64,000 bases of DNA from Candidatus Anammoxibacter sp. (GTDB taxonomy: Bacteria > Planctomycetota > Brocadiia > Brocadiales > Anammoxibacteraceae), in NCBI GenBank assembly GCA_021777105.1, contig JAIQZQ010000037.1, positions 62,001 through 126,000 on the forward strand, written 5' to 3'. A program made the translations under genes and the position numbers. Below, piece by piece: positions 27,123-37,923 of the stretch (position 1 is its first letter; the number at the start of each line of letters is the position of its first letter). Under the pieces are notes generated by a model, which did not search any database, was not told the origin of the DNA, and saw only the letters and a program-made list of their open reading frames with translations.

Positions 27123-28448
27123 TTAGTTCTTGAACTTGTCCATTACCTCTTCAAAAAGCCTGGATGTATTGGGGAATTGCTCGTAAATGTTGTTTCTCTC
27201 ATGAGGGTCGTCCTTTAAATAATAGAGTTCGTACTCTTTGTTGCCGTGGTTGTCTTCACAAATAACTTTCCAATCAGGAGTTCTTAGGGATGTGAGGATT
27301 ATTTTTTTCATCTCTTCCGTGCTTTGGTACCCGCCTTTGTTGGTTTCGCTGAGGGCAAATTCAGGCCAATCATCTTTTTGGCCGTTTATCAGGCCCTTCA
27401 TAGAGTTTCCCTGCAGGGTTGCGGGGATAGGAATGTTTAACATATCAAGTATTGTTGGGAAAATATCAACCTGCTGAACCTGAGTGTTAATCCGTCCCGG
27501 CTCTAAACCGCCCGGCAAATAGAATATTAAAGGTATGTGTATGATCTCATCGTAAAGCTTTGCGGACAATGAGGTTGAAGCGTGCCCCACAAAACCATGG
27601 TCCAGCAGCTCCTCCCCATGGTCGGCTGTAATAATCAGCAGTGTATTGTTTATGAGCCCCAGCTCTTTAAGCTTTTCAATTAAACGGGCGACGTCGTCGT
27701 CAAGCCTCTTTACATTTGCGTTGTACAGCTCCTGAATCCTTTGTTTATCGCCTTTTTTAAACTCAACCGAACCATTTTTTACAACCACATTGTTTTTTAC
27801 GGCAAAAAGCCCGCTTGAGATTTTTCCGCGATCCTCTTCAGCGGTTTGAGTGAGAAGTTGATCGTATGGGGGATGGGCTTTGTAAGGCAAATGAATATAT
27901 TTGTTGTGAAACCAGATGAAGAATTTTTTCTCTTTATAGATTTCAAGCAGCTTAAACAGGTCGTCAACACTTTTGCCTTCTCTCAGCTCGGGGGGCGCGG
28001 GGTCAAATCCGAGATTAAAATAGTTTGGGTCTCTAATCAAATATGAAAACGCGGGCGCGGAATAGCCTTGAGCCTTAAGCGCTTTCGGCAGCGTGGCGAC
28101 ATTTTTATCAAGACTCTTTCCGCGCGAACCAACTTTGTGAGAATGCGGATATAAAGACGTGAAAATCGACAGCATTCCAGGCGTTGTCCACGCTGATTGT
28201 GAAAATGCGTTTCTAAAAACCACTCCTTTTTTAGCAATGGAGTCGATAACCGGCGTCTGTTTTTCGCTTTCCCCATAGCAACCTATATAGTCAGGCCTGA
28301 ATGAATCAACTGAAAACAACAACACATTTACATGCCCGTTTAACTCATTTGCAAAACCAACTGTATATGCAGAGCTTGTTAAAAACAATATCGCAAAAAA
28401 CAACGCGCCCTGCGCATGATTTATTAACCTCAAACACAATCCTCTCAT
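27123..28448 (-). CDS. Exported sulfatase/alkaline-phosphatase superfamily hydrolase with Thr nucleophile
   Basis: 441 residues with a signal peptide at 1-33. The sulfatase fold is clear: SVDSFRPDYIGCYG (metal Asp48), WTTPGMLSIFTSLYP, ADHGEELLDHG (metal Asp/His) and a C-terminal YYLKDDPHERNNI. Where sulfatases have C/S-x-P-S-R for formylglycine, this protein has T88-T-P-G-M, so it cannot form formylglycine. Such proteins are more likely phosphodiesterases, phosphonate hydrolases or phosphoethanolamine-type enzymes (inference). No signs of an operon are seen. Confidence 0.85.
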   Translation of the reverse strand: MRGLCLRLINHAQGALFFAILFLTSSAYTVGFANELNGHVNVLLFSVDSFRPDYIGCYGESEKQTPVIDSIAKKGVVFRNAFSQSAWTTPGMLSIFTSLYPHSHKVGSRGKSLDKNVATLPKALKAQGYSAPAFSYLIRDPNYFNLGFDPAPPELREGKSVDDLFKLLEIYKEKKFFIWFHNKYIHLPYKAHPPYDQLLTQTAEEDRGKISSGLFAVKNNVVVKNGSVEFKKGDKQRIQELYNANVKRLDDDVARLIEKLKELGLINNTLLIITADHGEELLDHGFVGHASTSLSAKLYDEIIHIPLIFYLPGGLEPGRINTQVQQVDIFPTILDMLNIPIPATLQGNSMKGLINGQKDDWPEFALSETNKGGYQSTEEMKKIILTSLRTPDWKVICEDNHGNKEYELYYLKDDPHERNNIYEQFPNTSRLFEEVMDKFKN

Positions 28449-28878
28449 CTTTCAACTCCGTAAAATTAAATAAAAACTGTTTGATTTTTTGGTATTTTAA
28501 GCAAAATTGATGCGTTTTAGTATAAAAATAATAGGTTTTATATTGCAGTTGATCATATTGCGCTTATTTACAGCCTCTTATTTTTGTTTTTAGGCTGGGA
28601 TTTACGTTTGATTTTTTACGTGTGTCTTAAATGAAAAGCATGAAATTTCATGGCTCAAATTACTTAAATTTCCTTGATTTATTATTTGTTTAGATATATA
28701 TTGCAACAAAATACAACGCTTTTTATACGCGTTATTTATATGTGTTAACCAAATATTGGTTTTAACACAACCTTATGCAATTCAGGGGTTTAAGCGGACA
28801 AGCCTAAATAAGCGCCTGCTATGAAGGCAACAACATTATTGAAGTCGATCGTGGACTGGTTAATTGCGAGAATGAAGC
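28449..28878. other. Divergent intergenic region
   Basis: 430 nt between the leftward sulfatase-like gene and the rightward MBL-cNMP gene. It is AT-rich and presumably carries both promoters. Two short overlapping frames near 28813-28920 run into the next gene without independent support. Confidence 0.4.
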
Positions 28879-31293
28879 ATGGAAAATTTTAAAAGAGAAG
28901 TTCATCAGCCAACAACTACCAGAAGCAACTTTATCGTGATTAAAGACGAAGAGTTTGGAGATTTTCTTTTTGGTTGCCCGCCGGAGGTTGTAAAATACTT
29001 CAATAAGACAAAAACACGCATACCATCAAACATTGTAATTCCGCAACGAACATTCAGCAAAGGGCGCAACTATTTTGATCTTGAATTTGTTGTGTATACT
29101 ATTGTATTTTTTCAGAAAGAAAAAAACCTTATAAACATAGCATGCACGGAATATCAGGAAGAGCGAATAAGGGTTGTGCTTCATGAAGCGTTGTTTGGCC
29201 CATCTTTTAAAGAGGTTTTCAACTCGTTTTTAATGGCGTCTCTCGGTTTTGACGGTTTAAATAGCCGCCAAAAAAGCCATGCGCAAAAATTATCGACGCT
29301 AATTGGAGAGGACGGCGAGCTCTTGTCCAAATTTAACGGCATTATGGCTTTAAATTCCGAGGACAAATCAAAAATATTGCGAAAAATAAATCCCATTATC
29401 CGAAAGCTCCTTAAAAATAGAGCCTGGGTTGATAAAATTGGGGCAAAGAATATTTATAGCCGCGTTTCCAACGCGTATGTAAAAGCGGCTATGTTGAAAC
29501 GCGAGATGGAAGTCTTTGCCATTTGTGGGGAAGATAAACGCGACGAATTTATTAATAGCTTTTTAAAGTTTAACCATTTTGATCCGCAGGGAAGAGTCGA
29601 GCTGACTAAAAACGGCAAGAAACTTAAGATCACACAAACCAACAGCGGCAATTTTAAGCTATATAAAAAAGGCCGGTTGGTTGATAGCTTTAAACTCTCC
29701 CTGATAGACGAGAATAGAAAACCCGCTGAAATCGCCGGCGCCCCTTTTGATCCCCCGGAGTTTGGCGTCACATTTTTAGGGTCGGGCACCGGCTTTGATC
29801 CTGAAACCAACACATCATGTCTGCTTATCTGGATTAACGGCAAGGCCATTGCCGTGGATCTGCTGGCCAATTGCGAGGAGCATTTCAGGCGGCTCGGCAT
29901 AGCGTCGTCCGATATAACGCATATTTTCCTTACCCATTTGCACGCCGATCATGACGCCGGTGTTCTTGAAAAAATCATGTTAGGCCGAAAGATGAATTTT
30001 TTAACCTCAGACCTGATATTTGACAGCTTTTTGCGAAAAGCCGAAGCCTTAACTCGATTTGACAAGGAGCGGATAAAAGAGTTTGTGCAGTTTACCAATG
30101 TGGACACGGGAAAAGAGATTCGCATTCCAGGCATTGAAGGGGCGAGCATAATATTTGATTACGCATTCCATTCCATCCCCACCGGCAGGTTCAGGTTGAA
30201 GTATAAAAGCCTTTCAGGCAAGGAGTTTACGATAGGCTTCTCAGGCGACACAAAATTCGACAAAAAAATGGTCGACAATTTACACAAAGAAGGAAAAATT
30301 ACAAAAACCAGAAGAGACGACATACTTGGCTTTATTTGGGATTGCGACCTCATTATACATGAAGCCGGCGGCGGAATGCTCCATACCGATCCTGCCGCCC
30401 TTGCCGCCCTTCCGGCAAACATCAAGAAAAAGACAATACTAACACACACCGACAAAGGCACGAGAAAGTTGGAAAACTTCTGTTTTGCAAGGGAAGGCGA
30501 GACCGTCTCTATTCTAAAGACCCCGCCGGGCCATTTAATGGAAGATTGCGCCAGGCTTATAAAAGATACAGGATTGTTTCACGGGTTTACCGCCGCGCAA
30601 ATCGGCGACCTTCTGCAAAACTCAAATATTGAGACATTTTCAAAAGGCAAATACATTTTTAAACAAGGCTCTATCGGCGACAAAATGTACATTATACTCT
30701 CCGGTTTCGCTGAAATTATTAAGGAAAAGAGTGTAGTTTCCGTTTATGAAAAAGGCTCTTTCCTCGGCGAACTTTCCTTAATAGACAATGAGCGTAAAAG
30801 GAAAGCGTCTGTAAGAGCTAAAAGCGAGCTTAAAACATTGACTATCAGCAGGGAGTTGTACCGTGAGTTGCATCTTTCAACTGTTATACGCGAGCGCGTC
30901 TATGATCTGCCCAGCTATTTCACTGAAAACACCCCTTCTTCGCTTATAGGGTATATATCCAGAGGTTGTTTTGTGAGTTTTGATAAAGGGGACAACCTTT
31001 TCTCATTCGGCGACAAGAGCAATGATGTTTATATACTTGTTTCAGGTGTGGTTGACGTAATTAATTCATTTGGGCAAAATATCGGCAACGTGTCAAATGT
31101 GGAAGTCCTTGGCGCAATTTCGCTGCTAAAACATATTCCTCAACCTACCACTGTGAAAGTCGCGACGGAGCATGCCACGGCCATATGCCTGGCAAAGAGC
31201 CTGTTTCGGGAAATTAATGAAAAGTTTCCATTTTTTTACGCCACCATTTTGAAAAAAATGGAAAAAGATTTAGCCGCGGTTTCAATAACGTAA
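28879..31293 (+). CDS. Metallo-beta-lactamase fold protein with two C-terminal cyclic-nucleotide-binding domains
   Basis: 804 residues. Residues 1-280 are an unrecognised N-terminal region. Residues about 295-555 are an RNase Z-like MBL domain starting FLGSGTGF, with the metal motif HLHADHD (His353) and later SGDTKF and HEAGGGMLHTD. From about 565 a canonical cNMP-binding domain follows (FKQGSIGDKMYIILSG, GSFLGELSLID). A second, more divergent one covers about 690-790 (SFGDKSNDVYILVSG). The layout suggests a metallohydrolase, perhaps acting on nucleic acid or cyclic nucleotide, gated by cAMP, cGMP or other ligand (inference). The start is weakly supported by upstream sequence. Confidence 0.85.
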   Translation: MENFKREVHQPTTTRSNFIVIKDEEFGDFLFGCPPEVVKYFNKTKTRIPSNIVIPQRTFSKGRNYFDLEFVVYTIVFFQKEKNLINIACTEYQEERIRVVLHEALFGPSFKEVFNSFLMASLGFDGLNSRQKSHAQKLSTLIGEDGELLSKFNGIMALNSEDKSKILRKINPIIRKLLKNRAWVDKIGAKNIYSRVSNAYVKAAMLKREMEVFAICGEDKRDEFINSFLKFNHFDPQGRVELTKNGKKLKITQTNSGNFKLYKKGRLVDSFKLSLIDENRKPAEIAGAPFDPPEFGVTFLGSGTGFDPETNTSCLLIWINGKAIAVDLLANCEEHFRRLGIASSDITHIFLTHLHADHDAGVLEKIMLGRKMNFLTSDLIFDSFLRKAEALTRFDKERIKEFVQFTNVDTGKEIRIPGIEGASIIFDYAFHSIPTGRFRLKYKSLSGKEFTIGFSGDTKFDKKMVDNLHKEGKITKTRRDDILGFIWDCDLIIHEAGGGMLHTDPAALAALPANIKKKTILTHTDKGTRKLENFCFAREGETVSILKTPPGHLMEDCARLIKDTGLFHGFTAAQIGDLLQNSNIETFSKGKYIFKQGSIGDKMYIILSGFAEIIKEKSVVSVYEKGSFLGELSLIDNERKRKASVRAKSELKTLTISRELYRELHLSTVIRERVYDLPSYFTENTPSSLIGYISRGCFVSFDKGDNLFSFGDKSNDVYILVSGVVDVINSFGQNIGNVSNVEVLGAISLLKHIPQPTTVKVATEHATAICLAKSLFREINEKFPFFYATILKKMEKDLAAVSIT

Positions 31294-31469
31294 AGCTTTC
31301 CGATCCCTTAGGTTTACGCTTGCCGGAGGCTTCAAAATCCAAAGCTATTTCAAACCGCCAGCCAACATTCCATATTGCCGGCTGATATTTTCACGAAAAT
31401 AACACGGTTAAAGTTTCGATTTATTTCTTTCCAAATCCTAAGTTGCATAAACCCTAAGTTGCATAAACA

Positions 31470-32993
31470 ATGAGAAAAACTATTATCAAATTAGTGTCCG
31501 CCGATGTTGCCGTCCATGGCAAGAAGATCCTTTCAAACATAACATGGCAATTGAAAGAAGGCGAGCATTGGGTCTTTGCCGGCGCAAACGGAGCAGGCAA
31601 ATCAACCCTGCTTAAACTCATTAGAGGCGATATCTGGCTTGACAACCAAGACATAGGGCAAAGGATTTATATGTTTGACGGCGAAGAGCAAACCGATGTT
31701 TTTGGAGTTAAAGAGAAGATAGCGATTGTTTCCGCTGAAAAACAGGACGCTTACAAAAAGTACAATTGCGGTTTAAATGGGAAAGACGTTATTCTTACCG
31801 GATTCTTTGACAGCGTATGGCTAATGGAGACTCCAAATAAAACACAATTGAGCAATTGTGAAAAGTTAATTAAATCTTTAAGGCTTGAAAAACTCGCTAA
31901 TCGCCGCTTTAACGAGATGTCGCAGGGTGAGACGCGAAAGCTGCTGATTGCCAGAGCGCTGGTTTCACAACCTCAAGTCCTTATCCTGGATGAATTTTGC
32001 GATGGTCTGGACGCCGGGTCTTATAGCGACATTATGGGTTTGATTGACATGATCGCGCATAACGGCGAGACCCAGCTGATTTTTGCCACTCACAGGATTA
32101 ATGATATCTGCGGCGCGGTCACCAACGCCCTTTTATTAAAAGACGGCAATATAATAGCGCAAGGGGAAAAACATGAAATATTGATCGATAAAAAGTTGGC
32201 GCAAATATACAAGCCCCTTGCCCGCAAAACAGCCTCAAGCTTGCCGGTGTCCGTCAAAAACCATTCTAATAAAGAAGATTTAACAAAAAAACGCAAAAGC
32301 CTTATTAAAATAGAAGATGTTGACGTCTACATTAACCTCAAAATGGTTTTAAGCAATATAAACTGGCAAATATACGAAAACGAAAACTGGGCCGTTTTAG
32401 GCGAAAACGGCGCGGGCAAATCAACCCTGCTTAAACTTGTCCACGGCGACGCCTCTCCCGCATATGGAGGCACGATTGATAAATTTGGAGTTGAGGGTTT
32501 GATGAACGTATGGGACGCAAAAAAAATGATCGGCTACATCTCGCCCGATTTTCAGGCCCGTTACATCCACAAGCTTACCGGCGAAGATGTTGTTTTGTCC
32601 GGTTTTTTTGCAAGTATCGGCCTTTGGGAGAACTCCACAAATGCGCAAAAAGACATTGTTAAAGATTGGATGCATTTCTTTGCCATAGATAATCTCGCAA
32701 AAAAAAGGACGGGAAAAATGTCGTATGGCGAGTTCCGAAAGCTGCTTATCGCCCGCGCAATGGTCAACAACCCCGCTATCCTTCTGCTTGACGAACCTTG
32801 CAGCGGCCTTGACCCCGCCTCAAAAGAGATGATGTTGCATACAATTGACACCTTATCGCAAACCAAAACATCAATCATAATATCCACACACCAACATGAC
32901 GAATTAAGCGGCATGATTGATCACGCTTTAATATTAGACAACGGCAAGATTGCTAATAAAGGCAAAAGAAGCGAAGTGTTAAAAACAGAATAG
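31470..32993 (+). CDS. ModF-like protein with duplicated ABC ATPase domains
   Basis: 507 residues. Two ABC ATPase units are fused. The first has Walker A GANGAGKST, signature MSQGETRK and Walker B VLILDEFCDGLD. The second has GENGAGKST, MSYGEFRK and AILLLDEPCSGLDP. Length and arrangement resemble the ModF/PhrA family, which in E. coli lies beside molybdate transport genes but whose role is unclear. No permease gene is adjacent. A molybdenum link is plausible given moaA/moaC 8 kb away (inference). Confidence 0.82.
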   Translation: MRKTIIKLVSADVAVHGKKILSNITWQLKEGEHWVFAGANGAGKSTLLKLIRGDIWLDNQDIGQRIYMFDGEEQTDVFGVKEKIAIVSAEKQDAYKKYNCGLNGKDVILTGFFDSVWLMETPNKTQLSNCEKLIKSLRLEKLANRRFNEMSQGETRKLLIARALVSQPQVLILDEFCDGLDAGSYSDIMGLIDMIAHNGETQLIFATHRINDICGAVTNALLLKDGNIIAQGEKHEILIDKKLAQIYKPLARKTASSLPVSVKNHSNKEDLTKKRKSLIKIEDVDVYINLKMVLSNINWQIYENENWAVLGENGAGKSTLLKLVHGDASPAYGGTIDKFGVEGLMNVWDAKKMIGYISPDFQARYIHKLTGEDVVLSGFFASIGLWENSTNAQKDIVKDWMHFFAIDNLAKKRTGKMSYGEFRKLLIARAMVNNPAILLLDEPCSGLDPASKEMMLHTIDTLSQTKTSIIISTHQHDELSGMIDHALILDNGKIANKGKRSEVLKTE

Positions 32994-33343
32994 ATACAAC
33001 TTTAGGCTCTCACAATAAAGATACGTCAAAATCTCTTTAAAACAGGTTTGAACCTGCCTTCCGTTAACAGCGTATTATTTAACTAAAAAAGCTTGAATCT
33101 TGCCGGTTATTGTTCTACTATTATCGTGGTTTGAAACAATTTAAGGGTTATTTCTTTTATGCCCCTAAGCTCAATATTTCAAAAACATCATTTATTTTGA
33201 CCACAATCTCTGTTTTTTGCGCCTAAACGTTAGTTAAGCTGAATGTTATTTCCGCTTTTACTCATTGCTACCCTCGAATAGAATAAAACGCTTTTAGAGC
33301 AATATTATAGAGCTATAAGATTATAAGAAGGATAACTAAAACC
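32994..33343. promoter_or_regulatory. Leader region of carB
   Basis: 350 nt of AT-rich DNA with no gene. It must contain the carB promoter. I cannot identify a pyrimidine or arginine attenuator, and no long hairpin followed by a T run is visible. Confidence 0.4.
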
Positions 33344-36300
33344 TTGCCAAAACGAACTGACATAAAAAAGATACTTATTATTGGGTCAGGGCCGATTATT
33401 ATTGGCCAGGCCTGCGAATTTGACTACTCAGGCACCCAGGCATGCAAGGCCTTAAGGCATGAAGGGTATGAAGTGTCGCTTGTTAACAGTAATCCCGCGA
33501 CTATTATGACCGATCCGGACATTGCCGACAGGACGTATATAGAGCCCATAACGCCTGAAATGGTGGCTAAAGTTATTGAAAAGGAGCGGCCCGACGCCCT
33601 GCTCCCAACCCTTGGCGGCCAGACGGGCCTAAACACCGCTGTAAGCCTGGCCGAGAACTCTACGTTAGACAAATACGGCGTTGAATTAATAGGCGCAAAA
33701 CTACCGGCTATAAAAAAGGCCGAGGATAGAACCCTGTTTAAACAAGCCATGGAGCATATAGGGCTGGCAGTGCCCAAAAGTTTTTACGCTCATTCATTTG
33801 AAGAGGCGTCAAGGGCGCTAAAGGAGCATGTTTTAGATTTGCCGGTAATAATCAGGCCTTCATTCACTTTAGGCGGAAGCGGCATCGGCATCGCTTACAA
33901 TATAGACGAATATAATGAATGCGTCCAACACGGCCTTAATTGCAGCCCGGTGCATGAAATATTAATAGAGGAGTCAGTGGCCGGCTGGAAGGAGTACGAG
34001 CTTGAGGTGATGAGGGACAAAAAGGACAATGTTATAATCATCTGCTCAATTGAAAACTTCGACCCCATGGGCGTTCACACCGGCGACAGCATAACCGTGG
34101 CTCCCGCGCAGACTTTAACCGACAAGGAATACCAGAAAATGCGCGACGCCTCGGTCAAGATTATAAGGGAAATAGGCGTTGAAACCGGCGGGTCAAACAT
34201 ACAGTTCGCCCTAAACCCGGCCAACGGCGACATGACTGTTATTGAGATGAACCCCAGGGTATCAAGAAGCTCGGCCCTGGCGTCAAAAGCCACGGGATTT
34301 CCCATAGCCAAGATCGCGGCGAAACTGGCGGTCGGCTACACGCTTGACGAGATACCTAACGATATAACAAAATACACCCCCGCGTCGTTTGAGCCCACAA
34401 TTGATTACTGCGTGGTAAAGATTCCTCGATTTAATTTTGAGAAATTTCCAGAGGCCGAACCTTTCCTTAACACTCAAATGAAGTCGGTCGGCGAGGTAAT
34501 GGCTATTGGACGCACATTTAAGGAGTCGGTCGGCAAAGCCATCAGATCAATGGAGATAGACAGGTGCGGCTTTTCAGGAGGCGGCACGGATGTCACCGAT
34601 TGTAGACTCTCCGATGATGGAGCATGCTCCATTGGTTCCAACACCCGCGCAACTATGGTTGATATTGTAAAAGGCAATCTATCTGAAAACAACTGGGACA
34701 GGTTGTGGCACGTGGCCGACGGCCTTCGCATAGGCCTGGATGTTGATGAGATACACGAGCTTACCAAGATAGACAAATGGTTCCTGCGCAATATTGAAGA
34801 GGTAATTGATTGCGAGCTGGAGATTGCGCAAAACGCCAACCAAACGGGCTCGCAAGGCCTGCTTGACCGCGACACGCTGCTAACCGCCAAACAGTTCGGC
34901 ATTTCCGACCGCAGGATTGGCGAGCTTTTAAAAACCGACGAATCAAAAGTCAGAGAGTTTCGCATAAAAGAGGATATTCTGCCGGTCTTTAAGATTGTTG
35001 ACACATGCGGCGCCGAGTTTAAGGCGCACACCCCATATTTATATTCAACTTATGAGACGGAGTGCGAGGCCGCGCCAACGGATAAAAAGAAGGTTATCAT
35101 TTTAGGCAGCGGGCCTAATCGCATAGGGCAGGGCATAGAGTTTGATTATTGCTGCGTTCACGCAGTAATGGCTTTAAGCGAGCTGGACTATGAGACCATT
35201 ATGATTAATTGCAACCCTGAGACGGTAAGCACTGATTACGACACTTCCGACAGGCTCTATTTTGAGCCCCTTACTTTTGAGGACGTAATGGCCATTATTG
35301 AGAAGGAGAAACCCGAAGGTGTTATTGTTCAGTTTGGCGGCCAGACTCCGCTTAAACTGGCCGTTCCTTTGGAAAATGCCGGCGTAAAAATACTCGGCAC
35401 TTCGCCTGAAAGCATAGACAGGGCCGAGGACAGGGAGAAGTTTTCCGCAATGCTTGAAAAACTTGACCTTAAACAGCCTGACAACGGAATCGCAAGGTCG
35501 TATGAGGAGGCGAGCAAGATAGCCTCCGAGATAAGTTATCCAGTGCTTATAAGACCGTCGTACGTCCTTGGCGGTCGCGCAATGTGCATTGTTTACGATG
35601 ACGAAGAGCTTAAACAGTACATAACTCACGCCGCCGAAGTATCGCCCGGCCACCCGGTGTTGATAGACAAGTTCCTTGAAGACGCGATTGAAATCGATGT
35701 TGACGCAATTTGCGACGGCAAAGATGTGTTTGTGGGCGGGGTGATGGAGCATATTGAAGAAGCTGGCGTCCATTCAGGGGACAGCGCGTGTTCATTGCCC
35801 CCATATTCAATAAACAGCGAGTTGATAGATGAAATAAAACGGCAAACCAGGGACATCGCCATTGAGCTTAATGTTATCGGCGTCATAAATATTCAATACG
35901 CTATCAGAAACAATACCGTCTATGTTATAGAGGTAAACCCAAGAGCGTCGCGAACCATACCGTTTGTAAGCAAAACTATAAATGTGCCTCTTGCAAAGGT
36001 TGCGGCCAAGGTAATGGCCGGGCTTTCAATCGCAGAGTTAGGTTTGCCGAATGAAGATTTTTTTGCGGCCAAAACAGACGAAACCAATGGTTTGCAATCG
36101 CAGCCTAACATTGTCGCTGTAAAAGAGGCGGTCTTCCCATTTATAAAGTTTCCGGGAGTTGACCCGATTTTAAGCCCGGAGATGAAATCAACCGGCGAGG
36201 TAATGGGGCTGGACAAAAACTTTGGAATGGCCTTTGCCAAGGCGCAAATTGCCGCAAACAGCAAATTGCCGTCTTCAGGCTCGGTCCTGGTCAGCGTAAA

Positions 36301-36673
36301 AGACCGCGACAAGGAGCATATATTGCCCATTGTAAAAAAATTGAGCGATGTAGGTTTTAGCATTATCGCCACAAGCGGAACCGCCAAAATTGTTGAGAAA
36401 AACGGCATACAGGTCAAAACAGTCTTAAAAGTTGTTGAAGGGCGCCCAAACATTGTTGACCATATAAAGAACAGCGAAGTGCAAATGGTGATAAACACAA
36501 CCGAAGGCAAAGCCGCGTTAAAAGCCTCATCTTCCATCAGGCGTTCGGCCCTGGTAGGGCAGATTCCATATTTCACAACCATCTCAGGCGCAAAAGCCGC
36601 AACCGAAGGCATTATCGCCATGACTAAAAGCGAACTCGAAGTAAAAGCTCTACAGGACTACGCCTCAACGTAA
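33344..36673 (+). CDS. carB: Carbamoyl-phosphate synthase large subunit
   Basis: 1109 residues. The start is TTG giving [22 protein letters not shown], the family N-terminus. Two homologous ATP-grasp synthetase halves are visible. The first has [24 protein letters not shown] and [18 protein letters not shown]. The second has [40 protein letters not shown] and [15 protein letters not shown]. An MGS-like allosteric domain ends the protein ([20 protein letters not shown]). It makes carbamoyl phosphate for pyrimidines and arginine. CarA is not in the window. Confidence 0.98.
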   Translation: MPKRTDIKKILIIGSGPIIIGQACEFDYSGTQACKALRHEGYEVSLVNSNPATIMTDPDIADRTYIEPITPEMVAKVIEKERPDALLPTLGGQTGLNTAVSLAENSTLDKYGVELIGAKLPAIKKAEDRTLFKQAMEHIGLAVPKSFYAHSFEEASRALKEHVLDLPVIIRPSFTLGGSGIGIAYNIDEYNECVQHGLNCSPVHEILIEESVAGWKEYELEVMRDKKDNVIIICSIENFDPMGVHTGDSITVAPAQTLTDKEYQKMRDASVKIIREIGVETGGSNIQFALNPANGDMTVIEMNPRVSRSSALASKATGFPIAKIAAKLAVGYTLDEIPNDITKYTPASFEPTIDYCVVKIPRFNFEKFPEAEPFLNTQMKSVGEVMAIGRTFKESVGKAIRSMEIDRCGFSGGGTDVTDCRLSDDGACSIGSNTRATMVDIVKGNLSENNWDRLWHVADGLRIGLDVDEIHELTKIDKWFLRNIEEVIDCELEIAQNANQTGSQGLLDRDTLLTAKQFGISDRRIGELLKTDESKVREFRIKEDILPVFKIVDTCGAEFKAHTPYLYSTYETECEAAPTDKKKVIILGSGPNRIGQGIEFDYCCVHAVMALSELDYETIMINCNPETVSTDYDTSDRLYFEPLTFEDVMAIIEKEKPEGVIVQFGGQTPLKLAVPLENAGVKILGTSPESIDRAEDREKFSAMLEKLDLKQPDNGIARSYEEASKIASEISYPVLIRPSYVLGGRAMCIVYDDEELKQYITHAAEVSPGHPVLIDKFLEDAIEIDVDAICDGKDVFVGGVMEHIEEAGVHSGDSACSLPPYSINSELIDEIKRQTRDIAIELNVIGVINIQYAIRNNTVYVIEVNPRASRTIPFVSKTINVPLAKVAAKVMAGLSIAELGLPNEDFFAAKTDETNGLQSQPNIVAVKEAVFPFIKFPGVDPILSPEMKSTGEVMGLDKNFGMAFAKAQIAANSKLPSSGSVLVSVKDRDKEHILPIVKKLSDVGFSIIATSGTAKIVEKNGIQVKTVLKVVEGRPNIVDHIKNSEVQMVINTTEGKAALKASSSIRRSALVGQIPYFTTISGAKAATEGIIAMTKSELEVKALQDYAST

Positions 36674-36904
36674 CGCTTTTTTGATTGCGGGCTTTTTGTT
36701 AAAACAACATGTGATGTTAGTAAAATCGCTAATAATTTACCCTCCTCGTTTTTGCTAATTTGCGCGTTATCTGAGGAAAAAAACAAAAGAATGCAATTAT
36801 TGATTAATATGCGAGTCAAAAAAAATATTAAAAAGAAATAGCCGGAAGATACCGGCCCGGATATAATCTAATTTATTTTAAATCTAAATTTAAAGGAGTT
36901 AAAA

Positions 36905-37231
36905 ATGGCAGAGGCAAAAGGGTTGAGCAAACCTGTAAAATTAAAGAGTGAACTTGCGGAACTTTTGGGAGAAAAAGAACTTCCAAGAACTGAGATCACC
37001 AAAAAATTATGGGACTATATTAAAGGGAATAAACTTCAGACAAAGACTGAAAATGGAAAGGCTGAAAACGCCGGCAAGTTCATTGTGGCCGACGCCAAGT
37101 TGCTCCCGGTATTCAAAAAAACAAAATCCAAAAGCAAATCAGGCAAGCTAACCGACCTTACAAAACTAAAAGAAGGCCAGACCATCAACATGATGCAGAT
37201 GGCCGCTGTTGTCGGCGCCAATATTGAATAA
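36905..37231 (+). CDS. SWIB/MDM2-domain protein
   Basis: 108 residues with a strong ribosome site (AAAGGAG, 7 nt). The SWIB pattern is LSAELAELLG-like KSELAELLGEKELPRTEI, KKLWDYIKGNKLQ, then FIVADAKLLPVF and NMMQMAAVVGANI. In eukaryotes SWIB domains are in chromatin remodelers. Bacterial stand-alone versions occur in Chlamydiae and several environmental phyla, with a proposed but unproved DNA-topology role. A Lys-rich insert (KKTKSKSKSGK) could contact nucleic acid. A GCCTGCAT..ATGCAGGC hairpin (37247-37270) follows the stop. Confidence 0.85.
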   Translation: MAEAKGLSKPVKLKSELAELLGEKELPRTEITKKLWDYIKGNKLQTKTENGKAENAGKFIVADAKLLPVFKKTKSKSKSGKLTDLTKLKEGQTINMMQMAAVVGANIE

Positions 37232-37246
37232 TGTTTAAGCTCCGGG

Positions 37247-37270
37247 CCTGCATATTAAAAATGCAGGCTC
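37247..37270 (+). terminator. Hairpin after the SWIB gene
   Basis: GCCTGCAT-ATTAAAA-ATGCAGGC forms a perfect 8-bp stem 15 nt after the stop codon. No strong T run follows, so termination efficiency is uncertain. Confidence 0.5.
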
Positions 37271-37392
37271 GGTTCTCCACCACACTAAAAGATTTAATCT
37301 GAAATCACCAGAACAGCTCATTCACAATCCAATGCCACGCGCAAATGATAAAAGAATTTGTTTTTTTCAGTATAACCTGCCTTGGACAATCC

Positions 37393-37923
37393 TTAGGCCT
37401 TTTTAGCCGTAAACCCTATCTTACCCTTTGGTTTTGCGGGAGGCTCAATTAATTGTCTTAAAGCGTCAAATACTATTTTGAATTGATTGTCATACTTCTT
37501 TTCCATATCATCAATTTTCTTTTGCATCTCCTTATGGGTGGAAATCATATCTCTAAGCTTTGTAAATGCCCTCATAATCTGAATATTTACTTGAATTGCC
37601 TGTTTGCTATTCAGAACAGATGAAAGCATAGCAACTCCTAATTCGGTGAAAACATATGGAGGATAACGCAATCCCATTTTTTCAGAGGAATTGGAGGCGC
37701 CAAATTGGCTCCTCCAATCTGTAAATTCCTGAACAGAGAGTTGAAACATGAAATCGTCGGGAAAGCGTTCTATATTCCTTTTAACTTGCCTTTTGAGATG
37801 CTTTGTCTCTACGCCGTAAAGGGCGGCAAGTTCTCTGTCAAGCATCACTTTCCTACCTCTTAAAAGTAATATTTTGCTTTCAATTGTCTCGATGGGTATT
37901 AGATTAGTTTCAGATTTTTTCAT
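37393..37923 (-). CDS. ORF6N-domain protein
   Basis: 176 residues. The ORF6N domain occupies residues about 10-95 (ESKILLLRGRKVMLDRELAALYGVETKHLKRQVKRN split, FPDDFMFQLS, RYPPYVFTELGVAMLSSVL), followed by a coiled coil (KEMQKKIDDMEKKYDNQF). ORF6N is a DNA-binding domain first known from phage antirepressors and poxviruses. In bacterial chromosomes such proteins are often remnants of phage or mobile DNA and have unknown function. It stands alone at the edge of a repeat-rich region. Confidence 0.9.
   Translation of the reverse strand: MKKSETNLIPIETIESKILLLRGRKVMLDRELAALYGVETKHLKRQVKRNIERFPDDFMFQLSVQEFTDWRSQFGASNSSEKMGLRYPPYVFTELGVAMLSSVLNSKQAIQVNIQIMRAFTKLRDMISTHKEMQKKIDDMEKKYDNQFKIVFDALRQLIEPPAKPKGKIGFTAKKA

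Noticed and set aside
28813-28920. Short open frames overlapping the start of the MBL-cNMP gene
   Set aside because: Two different frames are open over about 100 nt in AT-rich DNA without ribosome sites. No homology is recognised.
31320-31470. A third MITE of family 1 near TTATTTCTTTCC at 31420
   Set aside because: Only a short match to one end is present, without a partner end or TTA pair that I could define.
33424-36621. Several antisense open frames across carB
   Set aside because: They are typical shadows of a long conserved gene. The sense protein has full CarB homology.
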